This document shows positions 1 through 8,917 of a stretch of 64,000 bases of DNA, in pieces. Source of the stretch: Argonema galeatum A003/A1 (lineage in GTDB: Bacteria > Cyanobacteriota > Cyanobacteriia > Cyanobacteriales > Aerosakkonemataceae). The translations under genes and the position numbers were made by a program. The stretch covers positions 529,917-593,916 of the forward strand of contig NZ_JAIQZM010000001.1 of the NCBI RefSeq assembly GCF_023333595.1, read 5' to 3'. Under the pieces are notes generated by a model that was given only the letters and a program-made list of their open reading frames with translations, did not search any database and had not been told where the DNA came from. Each line of letters starts with the position of its first letter. The stretch's first letter is position 1.

Positions 1-560
1 TTATTTTTATGACTACGGCTGCCATAGAGACGTGCTGAAAATACTGTAATTATCTCTAGTACGTCGGCAGCTAAATCTTCCTCGAATGTGCTATCATCAG
101 AGCGATTAATAATTATTACCTCTGTACCAAAACTCTCACACAAAGTAAAGATTAAATCCGAGCCGAATCTAAGTAATCTATCTTTATGAGTTAATACTAA
201 TCTTTCTACTTGGTAAGTGGTAATTAGTTTGATTAACCTAATTAATCCTTTCTTTTTATAATTCATGCCGCTGCCAAGGTCTTGGATGATTTCAAATTCC
301 CATCCATGCTTGGCACAATAGCTTTCTAATACTAAAATTTGTCTAGTCAGGTCTTCTTTTTGGTCATGACTAGATACTCTGGCATAACCTACAGTTAATT
401 CATTACCCGATCTATTGCCAATTAAATCGGCAATGTCATATCTACGATGTCCTCCAGCAGTCCGAGTTGATTTAATCTTACCATCAAGCTCCCATCGGTG
501 TAGCGTTTTGACCGTTACACCTAATAGTAAGGCGGCTTCTTGGGGAGTTAAACTAGACAT
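1..560 (-). CDS. tnpA: IS607-family serine recombinase TnpA (cut by window edge)
   Basis: The ATG is at 560 and the frame stays open for 186 codons to the window edge. Residues 1-50 form a MerR-like helix-turn-helix (TPQEAALLLGV...LHRW, then TAGGHRRY). From about residue 60 a serine resolvase domain begins; YARVSSHDQ holds the catalytic Ser, and LVLTHKDRLLRFG is the conserved helix block. This HTH-then-resolvase order is typical of IS607 TnpA, which catalyses strand exchange during transposition. The family is usually about 190-200 residues, so little is missing. In IS607 elements tnpB normally follows tnpA, so it would lie left of the window. The other end of the element must lie between about 561 and 627, just before the TPR-CHAT gene. 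Confidence 0.9.
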   Translation of the reverse strand, partial: MSSLTPQEAALLLGVTVKTLHRWELDGKIKSTRTAGGHRRYDIADLIGNRSGNELTVGYARVSSHDQKEDLTRQILVLESYCAKHGWEFEIIQDLGSGMNYKKKGLIRLIKLITTYQVERLVLTHKDRLLRFGSDLIFTLCESFGTEVIIINRSDDSTFEEDLAADVLEIITVFSARLYGSRSHKN

Positions 561-636
561 GATGTCATATTATCACATCTATTGTCTAGTTTGAGGTGGT
601 TTTGTCAAGATTTTCGCGGTCAGCTAACTAACCCCT

Positions 637-3432
637 GTGACTTCAGTCGAGCCATCACAGGCACAAACGACTCAAAACCGAAAGGCTGAGGCCGATCGAC
701 TTTTGGAAGCAGGTAGACTCCAGTATCGCCAAGGTCGAGTTCAAGAAGCACTTGAGACGTTTCAACAGGTTTTGACTATTCGCCAGGGTATGGGCGATCG
801 CAATGGCGTTGCGGAAATCCTCAATGAGATTGGACTCGTTTACGAGAATTTGACTCAGTATCCCAAGGCGCTAGAGTTTTATCAGCAAACTTTGGATATT
901 GCGAGAGAATTACGCGATCGCGAAAGTGAAGGGCGAGTCCAGATCAATATCGGCGCGGTTTATTTCAAGCTAGGCCAATCTCCCAAGGCGCTAGAGTTTT
1001 ATCAGCAAGCTTTAGCTGTTCTGACAGAAGTTGGCGATCGGCAAGGTGTTGGACTAACCCTCAACAGCATTGGCAGATTATACCGCAGTTTGGGTCAGTA
1101 TGACAAAGCATTGCAATTTTATCAGCAAGCCTTAGCCATTGCCAAAGAAATTGGCGATCGGGAAACCGTTGGGGTTACGCTCAGCAACATTGGGGTGATT
1201 TACCTTAGTCTGGGTCAGTATCCCAAAGCACAGGAATTCTATCAGCAAGCCTTAGCTATTGCCAGGGAAATTGGCAATAAGAAAGGAGAAGAAACTACTC
1301 TCATCAACCTTGGGGCAGTTTATGACAATTTGGGTCAGTATCCTAAAGCACTGGAACTATATCAGCAAGCTTTAGCAATTGCTCAAGCACGTGGAGACAA
1401 GGCAAGTATTGCCCTTACCTTCAACAATATTGGCTTGCTTTACGATAATCAGGGGCAGTATGCTAAAGCACTAGAATTTTATCAGCAAGTCTTAGCTATT
1501 CGCAAAGAAATTGGCGATCGCAAGGGCGAAGGAAACACCCTCAACAGTATTGGATTTGTTTACAACCATCTGGGTCAGTATGCCAAATCACTAGAATTTT
1601 ATCAGCAAGCTTTAGCCATTCGCAAAGAAGTTGGCGATCGCAAGGGACAAGGAACAACCCTTAACAACATCGGGGTGGTTTACGACACTCTCGGTCAAAG
1701 CGATAAAGCACTAGAATTCCATCAGCAAGCTTTAGCCATTCGCCGCGAAATTGGCGACAAATCAGGCGAAGGAAAAACCCTCAATAATATTGGAAGAGTT
1801 TACAATAATCTAGGTCAGTCAGACAAAGCATTAGAATTTTATCAGCAAGCCTTAGTCATTGTCAAGTCAATTGGCGATCGCCTAAGCATTGGAGTAGCTC
1901 TCAACAATATTGGTACAATTTACGACGGTCTTGCTCAATATCCTAAAGCACTAGATTTTTATCAACAATCCTTAGTTATTCGTCAAGAGATAGGCGACAA
2001 ACCTGGGGAAAGCATAATCTTAAACAATATCGGTAATGCTCTCTTTAAATCTGGCAATTTAGCATCAGCAGAAAAAAGTCTATCCGCTGCAATCACAGTT
2101 CTAGAATCTTTGCGACCGGGATTGAGCGATACAAATAAAGTATCCATCTTTGAAACGCAAGCGAGTACTTATCAAATGCTGCAAAAAGTTCTCATTGCGG
2201 AGAATAAAATTGAAGCTGCGCTGGAAATTGCCGAAAGGGGAAGGTCGCGGGCATTTGTGGAGTTGTTGGCAAAACGGTTATCCTCTAAAGAGACTGCACA
2301 ACTAACTATCAACCCACCCACAATCGAACAAATTAAACAAATCGCCAAACAACAAAATGCTACCATAATTGAATACTCGATTATTGATAAATCAGAACTT
2401 TATATATGGGTAATTCAGCCCACAGGTAAAGTAGAATTTCAGCGCGTAGACCTCAAATTCATGCGGGCGACAGGGGGGAAATCGCCTCTAGAAGACCTCG
2501 TTATTACTAGCCGTGATTCCATCGGTGTCAGAGGTCGCGGTTTAACAGTGCAAGTTCGATCGGATGCGGTGAGCCAAACGAAACAATTGCAGCAACTCTA
2601 TCAAATTATCATCAAACCAATTGTTTATTTTCTACCAAAAGCTCCCAACGCCCGTGTTATCTTCATTCCGCAAGCCGAACTGTTTCTGGTTCCCTTTCCA
2701 GCACTTCAAGACGCATCTGGAAAATATTTAATTCAACAACATACCATCCTAACAGCGCCTGCCATTCAGGTTCTGGAATTAACTCATCAACAACGGCAAC
2801 GAGTATCGGAAAAAGATGTCCTAGTTGTCGGCAATCCTACTATGCCCAGCGTACCCCCCGAACCCGGACAACCGCCGCAACAACTGCCGAGTTTACCGGG
2901 TGCGGAAAAAGAAGCTTTAGCTATTGCCCAAATATTGAATACTAAAGCTATCACTGGTAACCAAGCTACCAAAGCTACTATTTTGGAAAAGTTACCGACT
3001 GCAAAGATTGTTCATCTAGCAACTCATGGATTATTGGATGATTTTAAAGGGTTAGGTGTTCCTGGTGCGATCGCTCTCGCTCCTTCTGGCAATGATAACG
3101 GTTTACTTACCGCCAGTGAAATCCTTGATTTGAAATTAAATGCCGAATTAGTCGTCTTGAGTGCCTGCGACACTGGGAGAGGCACAATTACCGGGGATGG
3201 CGCGATCGGGCTGTCTCGCGCCTTGATTTCAGCGGGTGTACCCACCGTGCTTGTATCGCTTTGGTCGGTGCCAGATGCTCCTACAGCATTGTTGATGACC
3301 GAATTTTATCAAAATCTTCAAACCCAGCCCGATAAAGCTCAGGCGCTGCGTCAGGCGATGCTAAAGATAATGAAACAACACCCGAATCCAAGGGACTGGG
3401 CGGCGTTTACGCTGATTGGCGAAGCGCAGTAG
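637..3432 (+). CDS. TPR-repeat protein with C-terminal CHAT protease-like domain, probably 5'-truncated
   Basis: 931 residues. Residues about 20-480 are roughly eleven 40-residue tetratricopeptide units with the recurring core ALEFYQQALAI, mirrored in DNA as a 120-bp tandem repeat (about 740-2040). Residues about 580-930 form a CHAT (caspase-like) domain with a His in LATHGLLDD (near 797) and a Cys in LSACDTGRG (near 844), the expected catalytic dyad. TPR-CHAT proteins are common in cyanobacteria; their targets are mostly unknown. The only available start is GTG at 637; the same frame is closed by TAA at 625-627. The first residues (TSVEPSQAQTTQ) look like the end of a signal peptide and cleavage region, so the true N-terminus was probably removed by the adjacent IS607 element. 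Expression and export are doubtful. Confidence 0.85.
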   Translation: MTSVEPSQAQTTQNRKAEADRLLEAGRLQYRQGRVQEALETFQQVLTIRQGMGDRNGVAEILNEIGLVYENLTQYPKALEFYQQTLDIARELRDRESEGRVQINIGAVYFKLGQSPKALEFYQQALAVLTEVGDRQGVGLTLNSIGRLYRSLGQYDKALQFYQQALAIAKEIGDRETVGVTLSNIGVIYLSLGQYPKAQEFYQQALAIAREIGNKKGEETTLINLGAVYDNLGQYPKALELYQQALAIAQARGDKASIALTFNNIGLLYDNQGQYAKALEFYQQVLAIRKEIGDRKGEGNTLNSIGFVYNHLGQYAKSLEFYQQALAIRKEVGDRKGQGTTLNNIGVVYDTLGQSDKALEFHQQALAIRREIGDKSGEGKTLNNIGRVYNNLGQSDKALEFYQQALVIVKSIGDRLSIGVALNNIGTIYDGLAQYPKALDFYQQSLVIRQEIGDKPGESIILNNIGNALFKSGNLASAEKSLSAAITVLESLRPGLSDTNKVSIFETQASTYQMLQKVLIAENKIEAALEIAERGRSRAFVELLAKRLSSKETAQLTINPPTIEQIKQIAKQQNATIIEYSIIDKSELYIWVIQPTGKVEFQRVDLKFMRATGGKSPLEDLVITSRDSIGVRGRGLTVQVRSDAVSQTKQLQQLYQIIIKPIVYFLPKAPNARVIFIPQAELFLVPFPALQDASGKYLIQQHTILTAPAIQVLELTHQQRQRVSEKDVLVVGNPTMPSVPPEPGQPPQQLPSLPGAEKEALAIAQILNTKAITGNQATKATILEKLPTAKIVHLATHGLLDDFKGLGVPGAIALAPSGNDNGLLTASEILDLKLNAELVVLSACDTGRGTITGDGAIGLSRALISAGVPTVLVSLWSVPDAPTALLMTEFYQNLQTQPDKAQALRQAMLKIMKQHPNPRDWAAFTLIGEAQ

Positions 3433-3439
3433 CGATTAC

Positions 3440-3511
3440 AGGACTTACGCACTAATCAAGTTTTCGCCCCCCTTTCTTTGGGGGGCAAGGGGGGCGAAAA
3501 GCGTAAGTCCT
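3440..3511. repeat. GACTTACGC palindromic repeat, copy A
   Basis: It begins AGGACTTACGC and ends GCGTAAGTCCT, with a C-run/G-run palindrome in the middle. Other copies: 6140-6219, 34378-34502 and a half copy at 37079-37165. It lies just after the TPR-CHAT stop and could fold as a transcript-end hairpin, but it is repetitive DNA first. Confidence 0.85.
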
Positions 3512-3521
3512 ACATTAGCTA

Positions 3522-3653
3522 TTAACGTAAGTTGCTAGTTAGTTCCATTGGCTCTTGTTCGGAATGGATAATGGGTACGTTGTTGCGCTTTAGCGCTATA
3601 AGAGCGCTAAAGCGCAACAACGTACCTTGATATAACTAGCAACTTACGTTATT
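3522..3653. repeat. inverted repeat with TAACGTAAGTTGCTAGTTA ends
   Basis: The left arm near 3523 reads TAACGTAAGTTGCTAG and the right arm near 3636 reads CTAGCAACTTACGTTA. An internal palindrome TTGCGCTTTAGCGCT / AGCGCTAAAGCGCAA sits at about 3583-3620. No coding capacity; a MITE-like intergenic element. Confidence 0.75.
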
Positions 3654-3666
3654 AGTTAGCAAAGCC

Positions 3667-4272
3667 TTAAGGAGATGGCGATTTGAGTGCCTTGCGAAAC
3701 TCTTGAGCTGCCTCCAACCGAGAGGTCTGAGCCATCAACACACAGCGGGTGAGCAGGTCAATACTGAGGGTTGCCAGTTCGGGAATTTCGCTGTGGGTGA
3801 TTTTGTCGTAATGGTTATCATGTAGGCGATAGAGGCTGAATAGACCGTCTTGCCAAAACCACACTTCAGGCACTCCTAATGCTTGATACCGCTTGAGCTT
3901 GTTCAGGCCGCCACTGGTGAACACGACTTCGATGACGAGATCGGGGATTGGCTTGGATGCCCCAAAACAGTAGGATTCATCAGCTTGGGCAGAGACTTCT
4001 TCTTCTCGCTCTTGGGTCATGGAACCCGTGGGTTCAAATTCAATGGCGTTTTCCAGGCAAAATAACCCAATCAAAAAGCCGATGAGCCGACTAAAAACTT
4101 CGTGTTCGCGTCCCGGCATGATAATCTCAATGGTGCTGTCATAGTAAGCCAGCCGAATGCCTGGAGAGTCAGCAAAACCAGCCTGAATTAGCTTGAACTG
4201 TTGCCAGGTAGTGCCGGAATAGACAAGGCGCTGGTCGGTGGAAGGCGGAGTGAGAAGGGGAGCTTGCGTCAT
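3667..4272 (-). CDS. Uma2-family (DUF820) putative endonuclease
   Basis: 201 residues from the ATG at 4272; a GTG nine codons upstream is possible but less likely. The Uma2/DUF820 fold is a PD-(D/E)XK-like nuclease domain greatly expanded in cyanobacteria. Visible signature: IPDLVIEVVFTSGG followed by KLKRYQALGVPEVWFW, with the acidic residues of PDLVIEV in the expected active-site strand. No experimental function is established for most members. It stands alone between an inverted repeat and a flavin reductase. Three more Uma2 genes occur in the window. Confidence 0.85.
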   Translation of the reverse strand: MTQAPLLTPPSTDQRLVYSGTTWQQFKLIQAGFADSPGIRLAYYDSTIEIIMPGREHEVFSRLIGFLIGLFCLENAIEFEPTGSMTQEREEEVSAQADESYCFGASKPIPDLVIEVVFTSGGLNKLKRYQALGVPEVWFWQDGLFSLYRLHDNHYDKITHSEIPELATLSIDLLTRCVLMAQTSRLEAAQEFRKALKSPSP

Positions 4273-4548
4273 AGTACTACCGCTTAATCGTTGAGACACT
4301 ATTTCGGTAATATGGTTCAGCTTTCTTTAACTAATCAATTAATTTTAATGTTCCTTGTCCTAAAGTTTTACTTGACTCAAATAAGAGATGGAATTCCACT
4401 TTCAAGGAGTGCATAATTCCCACTATGGGCGAAGCTTCTTTAACTTTAATGTGACTGTGACTATAATTGGTGATTGGTGATTGGGATGAGAGATGAGGGA
4501 TGAAAAAACATTTTCCCCTTCCCCCTCTTCCCTAGCCCCTAGCCCCGA

Positions 4549-5031
4549 TTACCCGCCGTATTGCCAGCCGGTGCTTTCTAGCAAAAGGGGTTCGCCTTCC
4601 CGATGAACTCCGGCGGCAATAACTTCACCGACATAGACGGTATGATCGCCGTGCTTGACTGAGCCGACAACCCTGCATTCTACATAGCCCAAGGAATCGG
4701 AGATGATGGGACAACCAGTTTCTTCTCCCAAGTAGAAGTCCACATCCTCAAACTTATTGCCGACGCGACGTTGGGGTTTGAAGAATTTCTGGGCTAAGTC
4801 TTTTTGTCCGGCTTCCAGGACGCTGAGGGCAAAGACGCCGCTGGCTTCGATCATGGCGTGCGATCCCGAATCTTGCTTAACGCAATTTACCACTAAGGGC
4901 GGTTGAAAAGAAGCTTGCATCACCCAGCTGACTGTGAAGCCGTTGACATTTTCGCCATCCTTGACTCCGCAGATGTAGAGTCCGTGAGGAATCTTTCGCA
5001 GAATTGTCTTTTTCGCTTGTTCGTCTAACAA
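4549..5031 (-). CDS. flavin reductase-domain protein
   Basis: 160 residues, the whole length being one flavin-reductase-like split-barrel domain. Recognisable parts: IPHGLYICGVKDG, NGFTVSWVMQASFQPPLV, the CVKQDSGSH block and a C-terminal GDHTVYVGEV, where the His is typical of FMN-binding barrels. The family binds FMN/FAD and reduces it with NAD(P)H, or serves as a diflavin partner; the substrate cannot be told from sequence. The start codon is TTG at 5029-5031 (context ATTGTTAGACG); no nearby ATG gives the conserved N-terminus. The flanks carry no obvious partner gene. Confidence 0.85.
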   Translation of the reverse strand: MLDEQAKKTILRKIPHGLYICGVKDGENVNGFTVSWVMQASFQPPLVVNCVKQDSGSHAMIEASGVFALSVLEAGQKDLAQKFFKPQRRVGNKFEDVDFYLGEETGCPIISDSLGYVECRVVGSVKHGDHTVYVGEVIAAGVHREGEPLLLESTGWQYGG

Positions 5032-5263
5032 TGGTCTACCCTCTGATGATGACTACATCGCTCAGTTTAGCAATCCTGAGTTCCTTAACATTTACAGCGG
5101 CTTGCGAGTGGGTGAGGTACAGCTAAATTGTAGGGGCGGGTTTTGCCATGATTCTTGTCGGTTAGCCACAAATTATCTACCAAACCCGCCCCAAATGTCG
5201 CGTTATGAAGAAAATTATTTTAATGTACCTCACGAGGCTGCAAGCCGCTGTAATCTCGAATTA

Positions 5264-6100
5264 TCAACCAACCCCATGTTCCTTAAACCAAGTCTGTAAC
5301 CTTTTCCAGCCATCCTCAGCTTGTTCCTTTCGGTAAGATGGGCGGTAGTCGGCAAAGAAACCGTGCGGTGCATCTGGGTAAAGCACAATTTCCGAACCGC
5401 TGTTTCCTCCTTTAAGTGCCTGACGCATCCGTTCTACCGTATCAGTGGGAATTCCATCATCTTTGCCGCCGTAAAGTCCCAGTACTGGCGCTTTCAAATA
5501 AGGTGCAATGTCAATCGGGTGCTTGGGAGTTAAAGATGTAGAGTCACCTACCAGGCGTCCGTACCAAGCAACTCCCGCCTTTACTCTGGGGCTGTAAGCT
5601 GCATACATCCAGACAATTCGCCCACCCCAGCAAAAACCTGTTATTCCCAGTTTGTTGATGTTTCCTTTACTTGATTTTTGTGCCCAATTAACAGTTGCAT
5701 CCAAATCGGACATAACTTGAGCATCGGGAACTTTAGAGACAACTTTGGCGATGATTTCTTGAATATCGTTCATTTGGGAAACATCGCCTTGACGGGCAAA
5801 AAGTTCGGGTGCGATCGCTAAATAACCCAATTTGGCAAAGCGACGACAGATATCTTGCAGGTGTTGGTGTACGCCGAAAATCTCCTGCACTACCAATACA
5901 ACGGGGAAATTTGCTCCAGTTGCAGGCATTGCCCGATAAGCCGGAATTTCGCCATCCTCTACGGGAATCTTGACTTCACCCGCAACCAAGCCTTGAGTAT
6001 TTGTATTGATAACTTGGGCAGAAATTGGCTGAACTGCGATCGCAAATCCAGCTGCCAGCGTACTGACAATGATAAATTTCCGGCGCGTGATTTCTTTCAT
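5264..6100 (-). CDS. dienelactone hydrolase-family protein, exported
   Basis: 278 residues. The ATG at 6100 is chosen because a GGAGG box lies 9 bases upstream; seven further codons to 6121 are not needed. The N-terminus [18 protein letters not shown] carries a twin-arginine-like signal. The alpha/beta hydrolase core has GFCWGGR (nucleophile Cys, as in DLH), GGKDDGIP (Asp) and APHGF (His), the DLH catalytic triad. Family members hydrolyse lactones or esters; the cyanobacterial substrate is unknown. It is followed on the 5' side by palindromic repeat copy B, and cobM lies upstream on the same strand. Confidence 0.88.
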   Translation of the reverse strand: MKEITRRKFIIVSTLAAGFAIAVQPISAQVINTNTQGLVAGEVKIPVEDGEIPAYRAMPATGANFPVVLVVQEIFGVHQHLQDICRRFAKLGYLAIAPELFARQGDVSQMNDIQEIIAKVVSKVPDAQVMSDLDATVNWAQKSSKGNINKLGITGFCWGGRIVWMYAAYSPRVKAGVAWYGRLVGDSTSLTPKHPIDIAPYLKAPVLGLYGGKDDGIPTDTVERMRQALKGGNSGSEIVLYPDAPHGFFADYRPSYRKEQAEDGWKRLQTWFKEHGVG

Positions 6101-6139
6101 TGAAAGTTTCCTCCAAAACACCTGTCGCGAAAGTATATC

Positions 6140-6219
6140 AAGGCTTACGCACTAACCAAGGTTTTGCCCCCCTTGCCCCCCAAATTTGGGGGGCAAGGGG
6201 GGCGAAAAGCGTAAGTCCT
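6140..6219. repeat. GACTTACGC palindromic repeat, copy B
   Basis: It starts AGGCTTACGC and ends GCGTAAGTCCT, with a central CCCCCC...GGGGGG palindrome (CCCCAAATTTGGGG). Same family as 3440-3511, sitting in the gap between the hydrolase and cobM. Confidence 0.85.
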
Positions 6220-6225
6220 GTACAT

Positions 6226-7038
6226 TTAACTTTTAGCCGATTTGTGGCGGAACAGGTGCGAGTGTTCCGGGTGGTAAAGGCGCGATCGGCTAAAATCAGA
6301 TTGCCCCTCAGCTGCTGCCAACGCCGGACTAATCACATACAGCGTTGTGCGGATTAAATTTTCTTTTCGCGTCACTTCTGCCATTTCGTGCAACTGCACC
6401 AGTAAAATCTTTTCATCAGGCCAACCCAATCGAAAGCAAATCGCCACTGGTGTATCGACTGGATAATGTTCCATCAGCTTTATTTGGACATCTTCCACGT
6501 GACGCGCACTTAGGTAAAGGCACAAACTCGCCTGATGTGCTGCAAGAGATGCTAATTCTTCCCGTTCCGGTACTGCGGAAGCGCTACCGCTAATGCGGGT
6601 CAGGATAATTGTTTGTACCAGTTCGGGTACGGTTAGTTCAACTTTGAGTTTCGCGGCAGCTGCCTGAAAAGCACTAATTCCGGGTATTACCTCAAAAGGA
6701 ATATCCGCTGCTGCCAAAGCTTGCATTTGCTCGTTTACGGCACTGTAGAGACTGGGATCGCCGGAGTGGAGACGAACGACAGATTTTTGCGATCGCACTC
6801 TCTCGATCATCACCGGCAGAATATCTTCCAACGTCTTATTTGCCGTGCGGATAATCTCAGCATCCGCACGAACGCCGTCCAAAATCTGCTTAGGCACCAG
6901 AGAATCTGCAAATAAAATTACATCTGCTTGCGCCAAGATTTTCTGCGCCTTGACAGTCAACAAATCTGGATCGCCTGGGCCAGCCCCTACAATATAGACT
7001 GCCGGAGCGAGACGAGGAAGGGGAGAAGAAAGCGACAT
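6226..7038 (-). CDS. cobM: precorrin-4 C11-methyltransferase
   Basis: 270 residues. SAM-dependent methylation of precorrin-4 at C11 in cobalamin (corrin ring) biosynthesis, cytoplasmic. Tetrapyrrole methylase features: VYIVGAGPGDPDLLTVKA at residues 14-31 (SAM site), HSGDPSLYSA at 91-100, and PGISAFQAAAAKL near 119-131. The FADSLVP block (43-49) is characteristic of CobM/CbiF rather than CobJ or CobI. No other cob gene is adjacent. The leader 7069-7152 shares an element with the leader of moaB (separate entries). Confidence 0.93.
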   Translation of the reverse strand: MSLSSPLPRLAPAVYIVGAGPGDPDLLTVKAQKILAQADVILFADSLVPKQILDGVRADAEIIRTANKTLEDILPVMIERVRSQKSVVRLHSGDPSLYSAVNEQMQALAAADIPFEVIPGISAFQAAAAKLKVELTVPELVQTIILTRISGSASAVPEREELASLAAHQASLCLYLSARHVEDVQIKLMEHYPVDTPVAICFRLGWPDEKILLVQLHEMAEVTRKENLIRTTLYVISPALAAAEGQSDFSRSRLYHPEHSHLFRHKSAKS

Positions 7039-7068
7039 AGCAGGGGAAAGTTAAAAGTTAAAAGTCAG

Positions 7069-7152
7069 ATCGTGTCCGGTTACATCGTTAGTATATGAGC
7101 GATATCGTCAAATTGTCTGTTGTCATCTTTGGTTAAATTTTTACCGCAGATG
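7069..7152 (-). promoter_or_regulatory. conserved upstream element shared with moaB (cobM copy)
   Basis: Read on the minus strand, this stretch runs CATCTGCGGTAAAAATTTAA ... to CCGGACACGA and ends about 31 bases before the cobM ATG. An almost identical block (about eight differences over 83 bases) precedes moaB at 14737-14819 in the same orientation relative to the gene. It could be a shared promoter/leader or a dispersed repeat; the sequence alone does not decide. Confidence 0.55.
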
Positions 7153-7190
7153 AAGACAGATGAACGCAGATGAACGCAGATAAGAATAAG
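7148..7190. repeat. CGCAGATGAA degenerate tandem repeat
   Basis: Repeated units of CGCAGATGAA/ACAGATGAACG. The same family is seen at about 13391-13425, 14683-14745 and 58918-58955, always intergenic. Confidence 0.7.
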
Positions 7191-7210
7191 AACAGCAATT
7201 TTTTAGGTTA

Positions 7211-7303
7211 TACCAAATCCGGGTTGATTACCTCCTTTATTCTTTACTCCGCGTAGGCGGACGAGAGTTTGTGTAGCGCCACCCTTGAGGGTGAGGGTTA
7301 AAA
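7211..7303. repeat. partial copy of the TACCAAATCCGGGTT MITE
   Basis: It starts TACCAAATCCGGGTTG and continues through CCGCGTAGGCGGAC and GTGAGGGTTAAAA. It is homologous, in inverse orientation, to the complete element 56381-56499 but lacks the second terminal inverted repeat. Confidence 0.75.
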
Positions 7304-7366
7304 TTAAAACCTTCCGGATCGCACCTAATTGCGGGAGAAGTAATGAATGGTAGATGCACCCTGGTT

Positions 7367-7402
7367 AAGCCCTGGAGGATTCCTCTGGGGCTTTTTATTT
7401 TT
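7367..7402 (+). terminator. strong intrinsic terminator without an obvious upstream + strand gene
   Basis: AAGCCCTGGAGG pairs with CCTCTGGGGCTT (12 pairs, two G-U) around a 3-base loop and is followed by TTTATTTTTT. The orientation serves + strand transcription, yet both flanking genes (cobM, AI-2E permease) are on the minus strand. The preceding bases (about 7305-7366) may belong to a small RNA; I recognise no family. Confidence 0.6.
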
Positions 7403-7434
7403 TAGGTTAGAAGATTACAAAACTCATTTTACGT

Positions 7435-8568
7435 TTAACGGTTAACCGATAAAGAACTTGGAGATGGTTTGATGGCGCTATCATCATCTTGGGTGGATGT
7501 TACTATCACCGCTTGTTTTTCCGCGATTCGTTTGGGTTGCAAATAAAGATTTTCTAGCACAACCGATGCACCTGCAACCCAAGGGGGAACAATCAAAGCG
7601 CCAATAATACCTAAAACTTGCGCTCCTCCCAGTACAGCTAGGAGTTGATACAGTGGATGTACTCTCACGGAAGAACCCACGAGTAGGGGATCGAGCAGAT
7701 AAGTTTCCAAATTTTGGATAATTACAAACAATAGCAGCACCCACAGAAATGTCCAACCGCCTTGGGAAATTGCCACAATTAAAGCGGGAACCGCTCCAAG
7801 AACTGGGCCGAAGAAGGGTATCAAATCGGTGACGCCAGCAATAGCGCCCAATCCTAATGCAAATTCGGATAGTCCCAAAAAACCTAAGCCTACACTAACT
7901 GCCAAGCCCAAAATTGCCGCAACGCCAAGTCTACCTTGGATGTAACCCCCCATTCGTTGGCTGACTGGCATAACTTGAGCTTCCAGACGATCGTTCCAAG
8001 GGTAGGGAAATAGCTGCACTAAACCTTTAATCAGGTTTTTACTATCTGCTACCATATAACCGGAAATTAATAAAGCTAAAATCAGGCTCAAAACGCCGCC
8101 TACAATTCCTTTGGTGATACCGTAAGAACGCAGCAGCAGCTGTTGGCTGGAACGAATTACCCCGTTTGTCAAAATTTGGGGGTCTAGAAGTTGGCGGATT
8201 AATTCCGGTCGCTCGTTATTAAATTTAACCATCAAATTCTCGATGAGCGATCGCAGATTTTCCAGGTAGATTGGCAAATTGACGGCGAGAAGTTGAATTT
8301 GCTCGATTACTGTGGGGCCAATTAACACGCCCGCTCCTGTGACGATCGCAATTAGCGTTAAATAAACTATTATGACTGCTAACCACCGAGGCAGTCGCAG
8401 GCGTTCGGTGGCATCGACGAAGGGTGCAATCGTAGCAGCTATTACCACGGCAACCATCAGGATGATCAGCAGACTCCGCAGTTGCCACAGCAGCACTAGC
8501 AGCAAGCTGGTGGCGACAATCAGCAACAGGTTAGATAAGGTAATACCAGTGCGGCGATCGAATATCAT
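7435..8568 (-). CDS. AI-2E-family (PerM-like) membrane transporter
   Basis: 377 residues, polytopic inner-membrane protein. Hydrophobic spans are visible at about 10-45 (paired helices), 62-85, 150-172, 212-232, 240-262, 265-287 and 300-330. The later half has the family motif LIPFFGPVLGAVPALIVA and the DPLLVG stretch near 290. Members include AI-2 exporters and Na+/H+ antiporter-like or putative permeases; the substrate is not predictable. ATG at 8568 follows the STRR region. Monocistronic in appearance. Confidence 0.88.
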   Translation of the reverse strand: MIFDRRTGITLSNLLLIVATSLLLVLLWQLRSLLIILMVAVVIAATIAPFVDATERLRLPRWLAVIIVYLTLIAIVTGAGVLIGPTVIEQIQLLAVNLPIYLENLRSLIENLMVKFNNERPELIRQLLDPQILTNGVIRSSQQLLLRSYGITKGIVGGVLSLILALLISGYMVADSKNLIKGLVQLFPYPWNDRLEAQVMPVSQRMGGYIQGRLGVAAILGLAVSVGLGFLGLSEFALGLGAIAGVTDLIPFFGPVLGAVPALIVAISQGGWTFLWVLLLFVIIQNLETYLLDPLLVGSSVRVHPLYQLLAVLGGAQVLGIIGALIVPPWVAGASVVLENLYLQPKRIAEKQAVIVTSTQDDDSAIKPSPSSLSVNR

Positions 8569-8586
8569 CGGGGTATTGGGGATTTT

Positions 8587-8915
8587 GGTCAGTGGTGATT
8601 GGTCAGTGGTGATTGGTCAGTGGTGATTGGTCAGTGGTGATTGGTCAGTGGTCAGTGGTCAGTGGTCAGTGGTCAGTGGTCAGTGGTCAGTGGTCAGTGG
8701 TCATTTGACAATTGACAATTGACAATTGACAATTGACAATTGACAATTAACAATTAACAATTAACAATTAACAACTGACAATTAACAACTGACAACTGAC
8801 AATTGACAACTGACAACTGACAATTAACAACTGACAACTGACAATTAACAACTGACAACTGACAATTAACAACTGACAACTGACAATTGACAATTGACAA
8901 TTGACCACTGACAAC
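8587..8915. repeat. heptanucleotide tandem repeat array (STRR)
   Basis: Perfect phase-7 repetition for over 300 bases in blocks: GGTGATT/GGTCAGT units (about 8587-8703), ACAATTG units (about 8706-8746), then mixed ACAATTA, ACAACTG and ACAATTG units to 8915. Short tandemly repeated repetitive sequences of 7 bp are a hallmark of filamentous cyanobacteria. It fills the whole gap between the permease start and the cysS stop. Confidence 0.95.
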
Positions 8916-8917
8916 GT

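Noticed and set aside
8587..8915. Possible CRISPR array
   Set aside because: The periodicity is 7 bp with no 20-40-bp spacers; it is a heptanucleotide STRR array.
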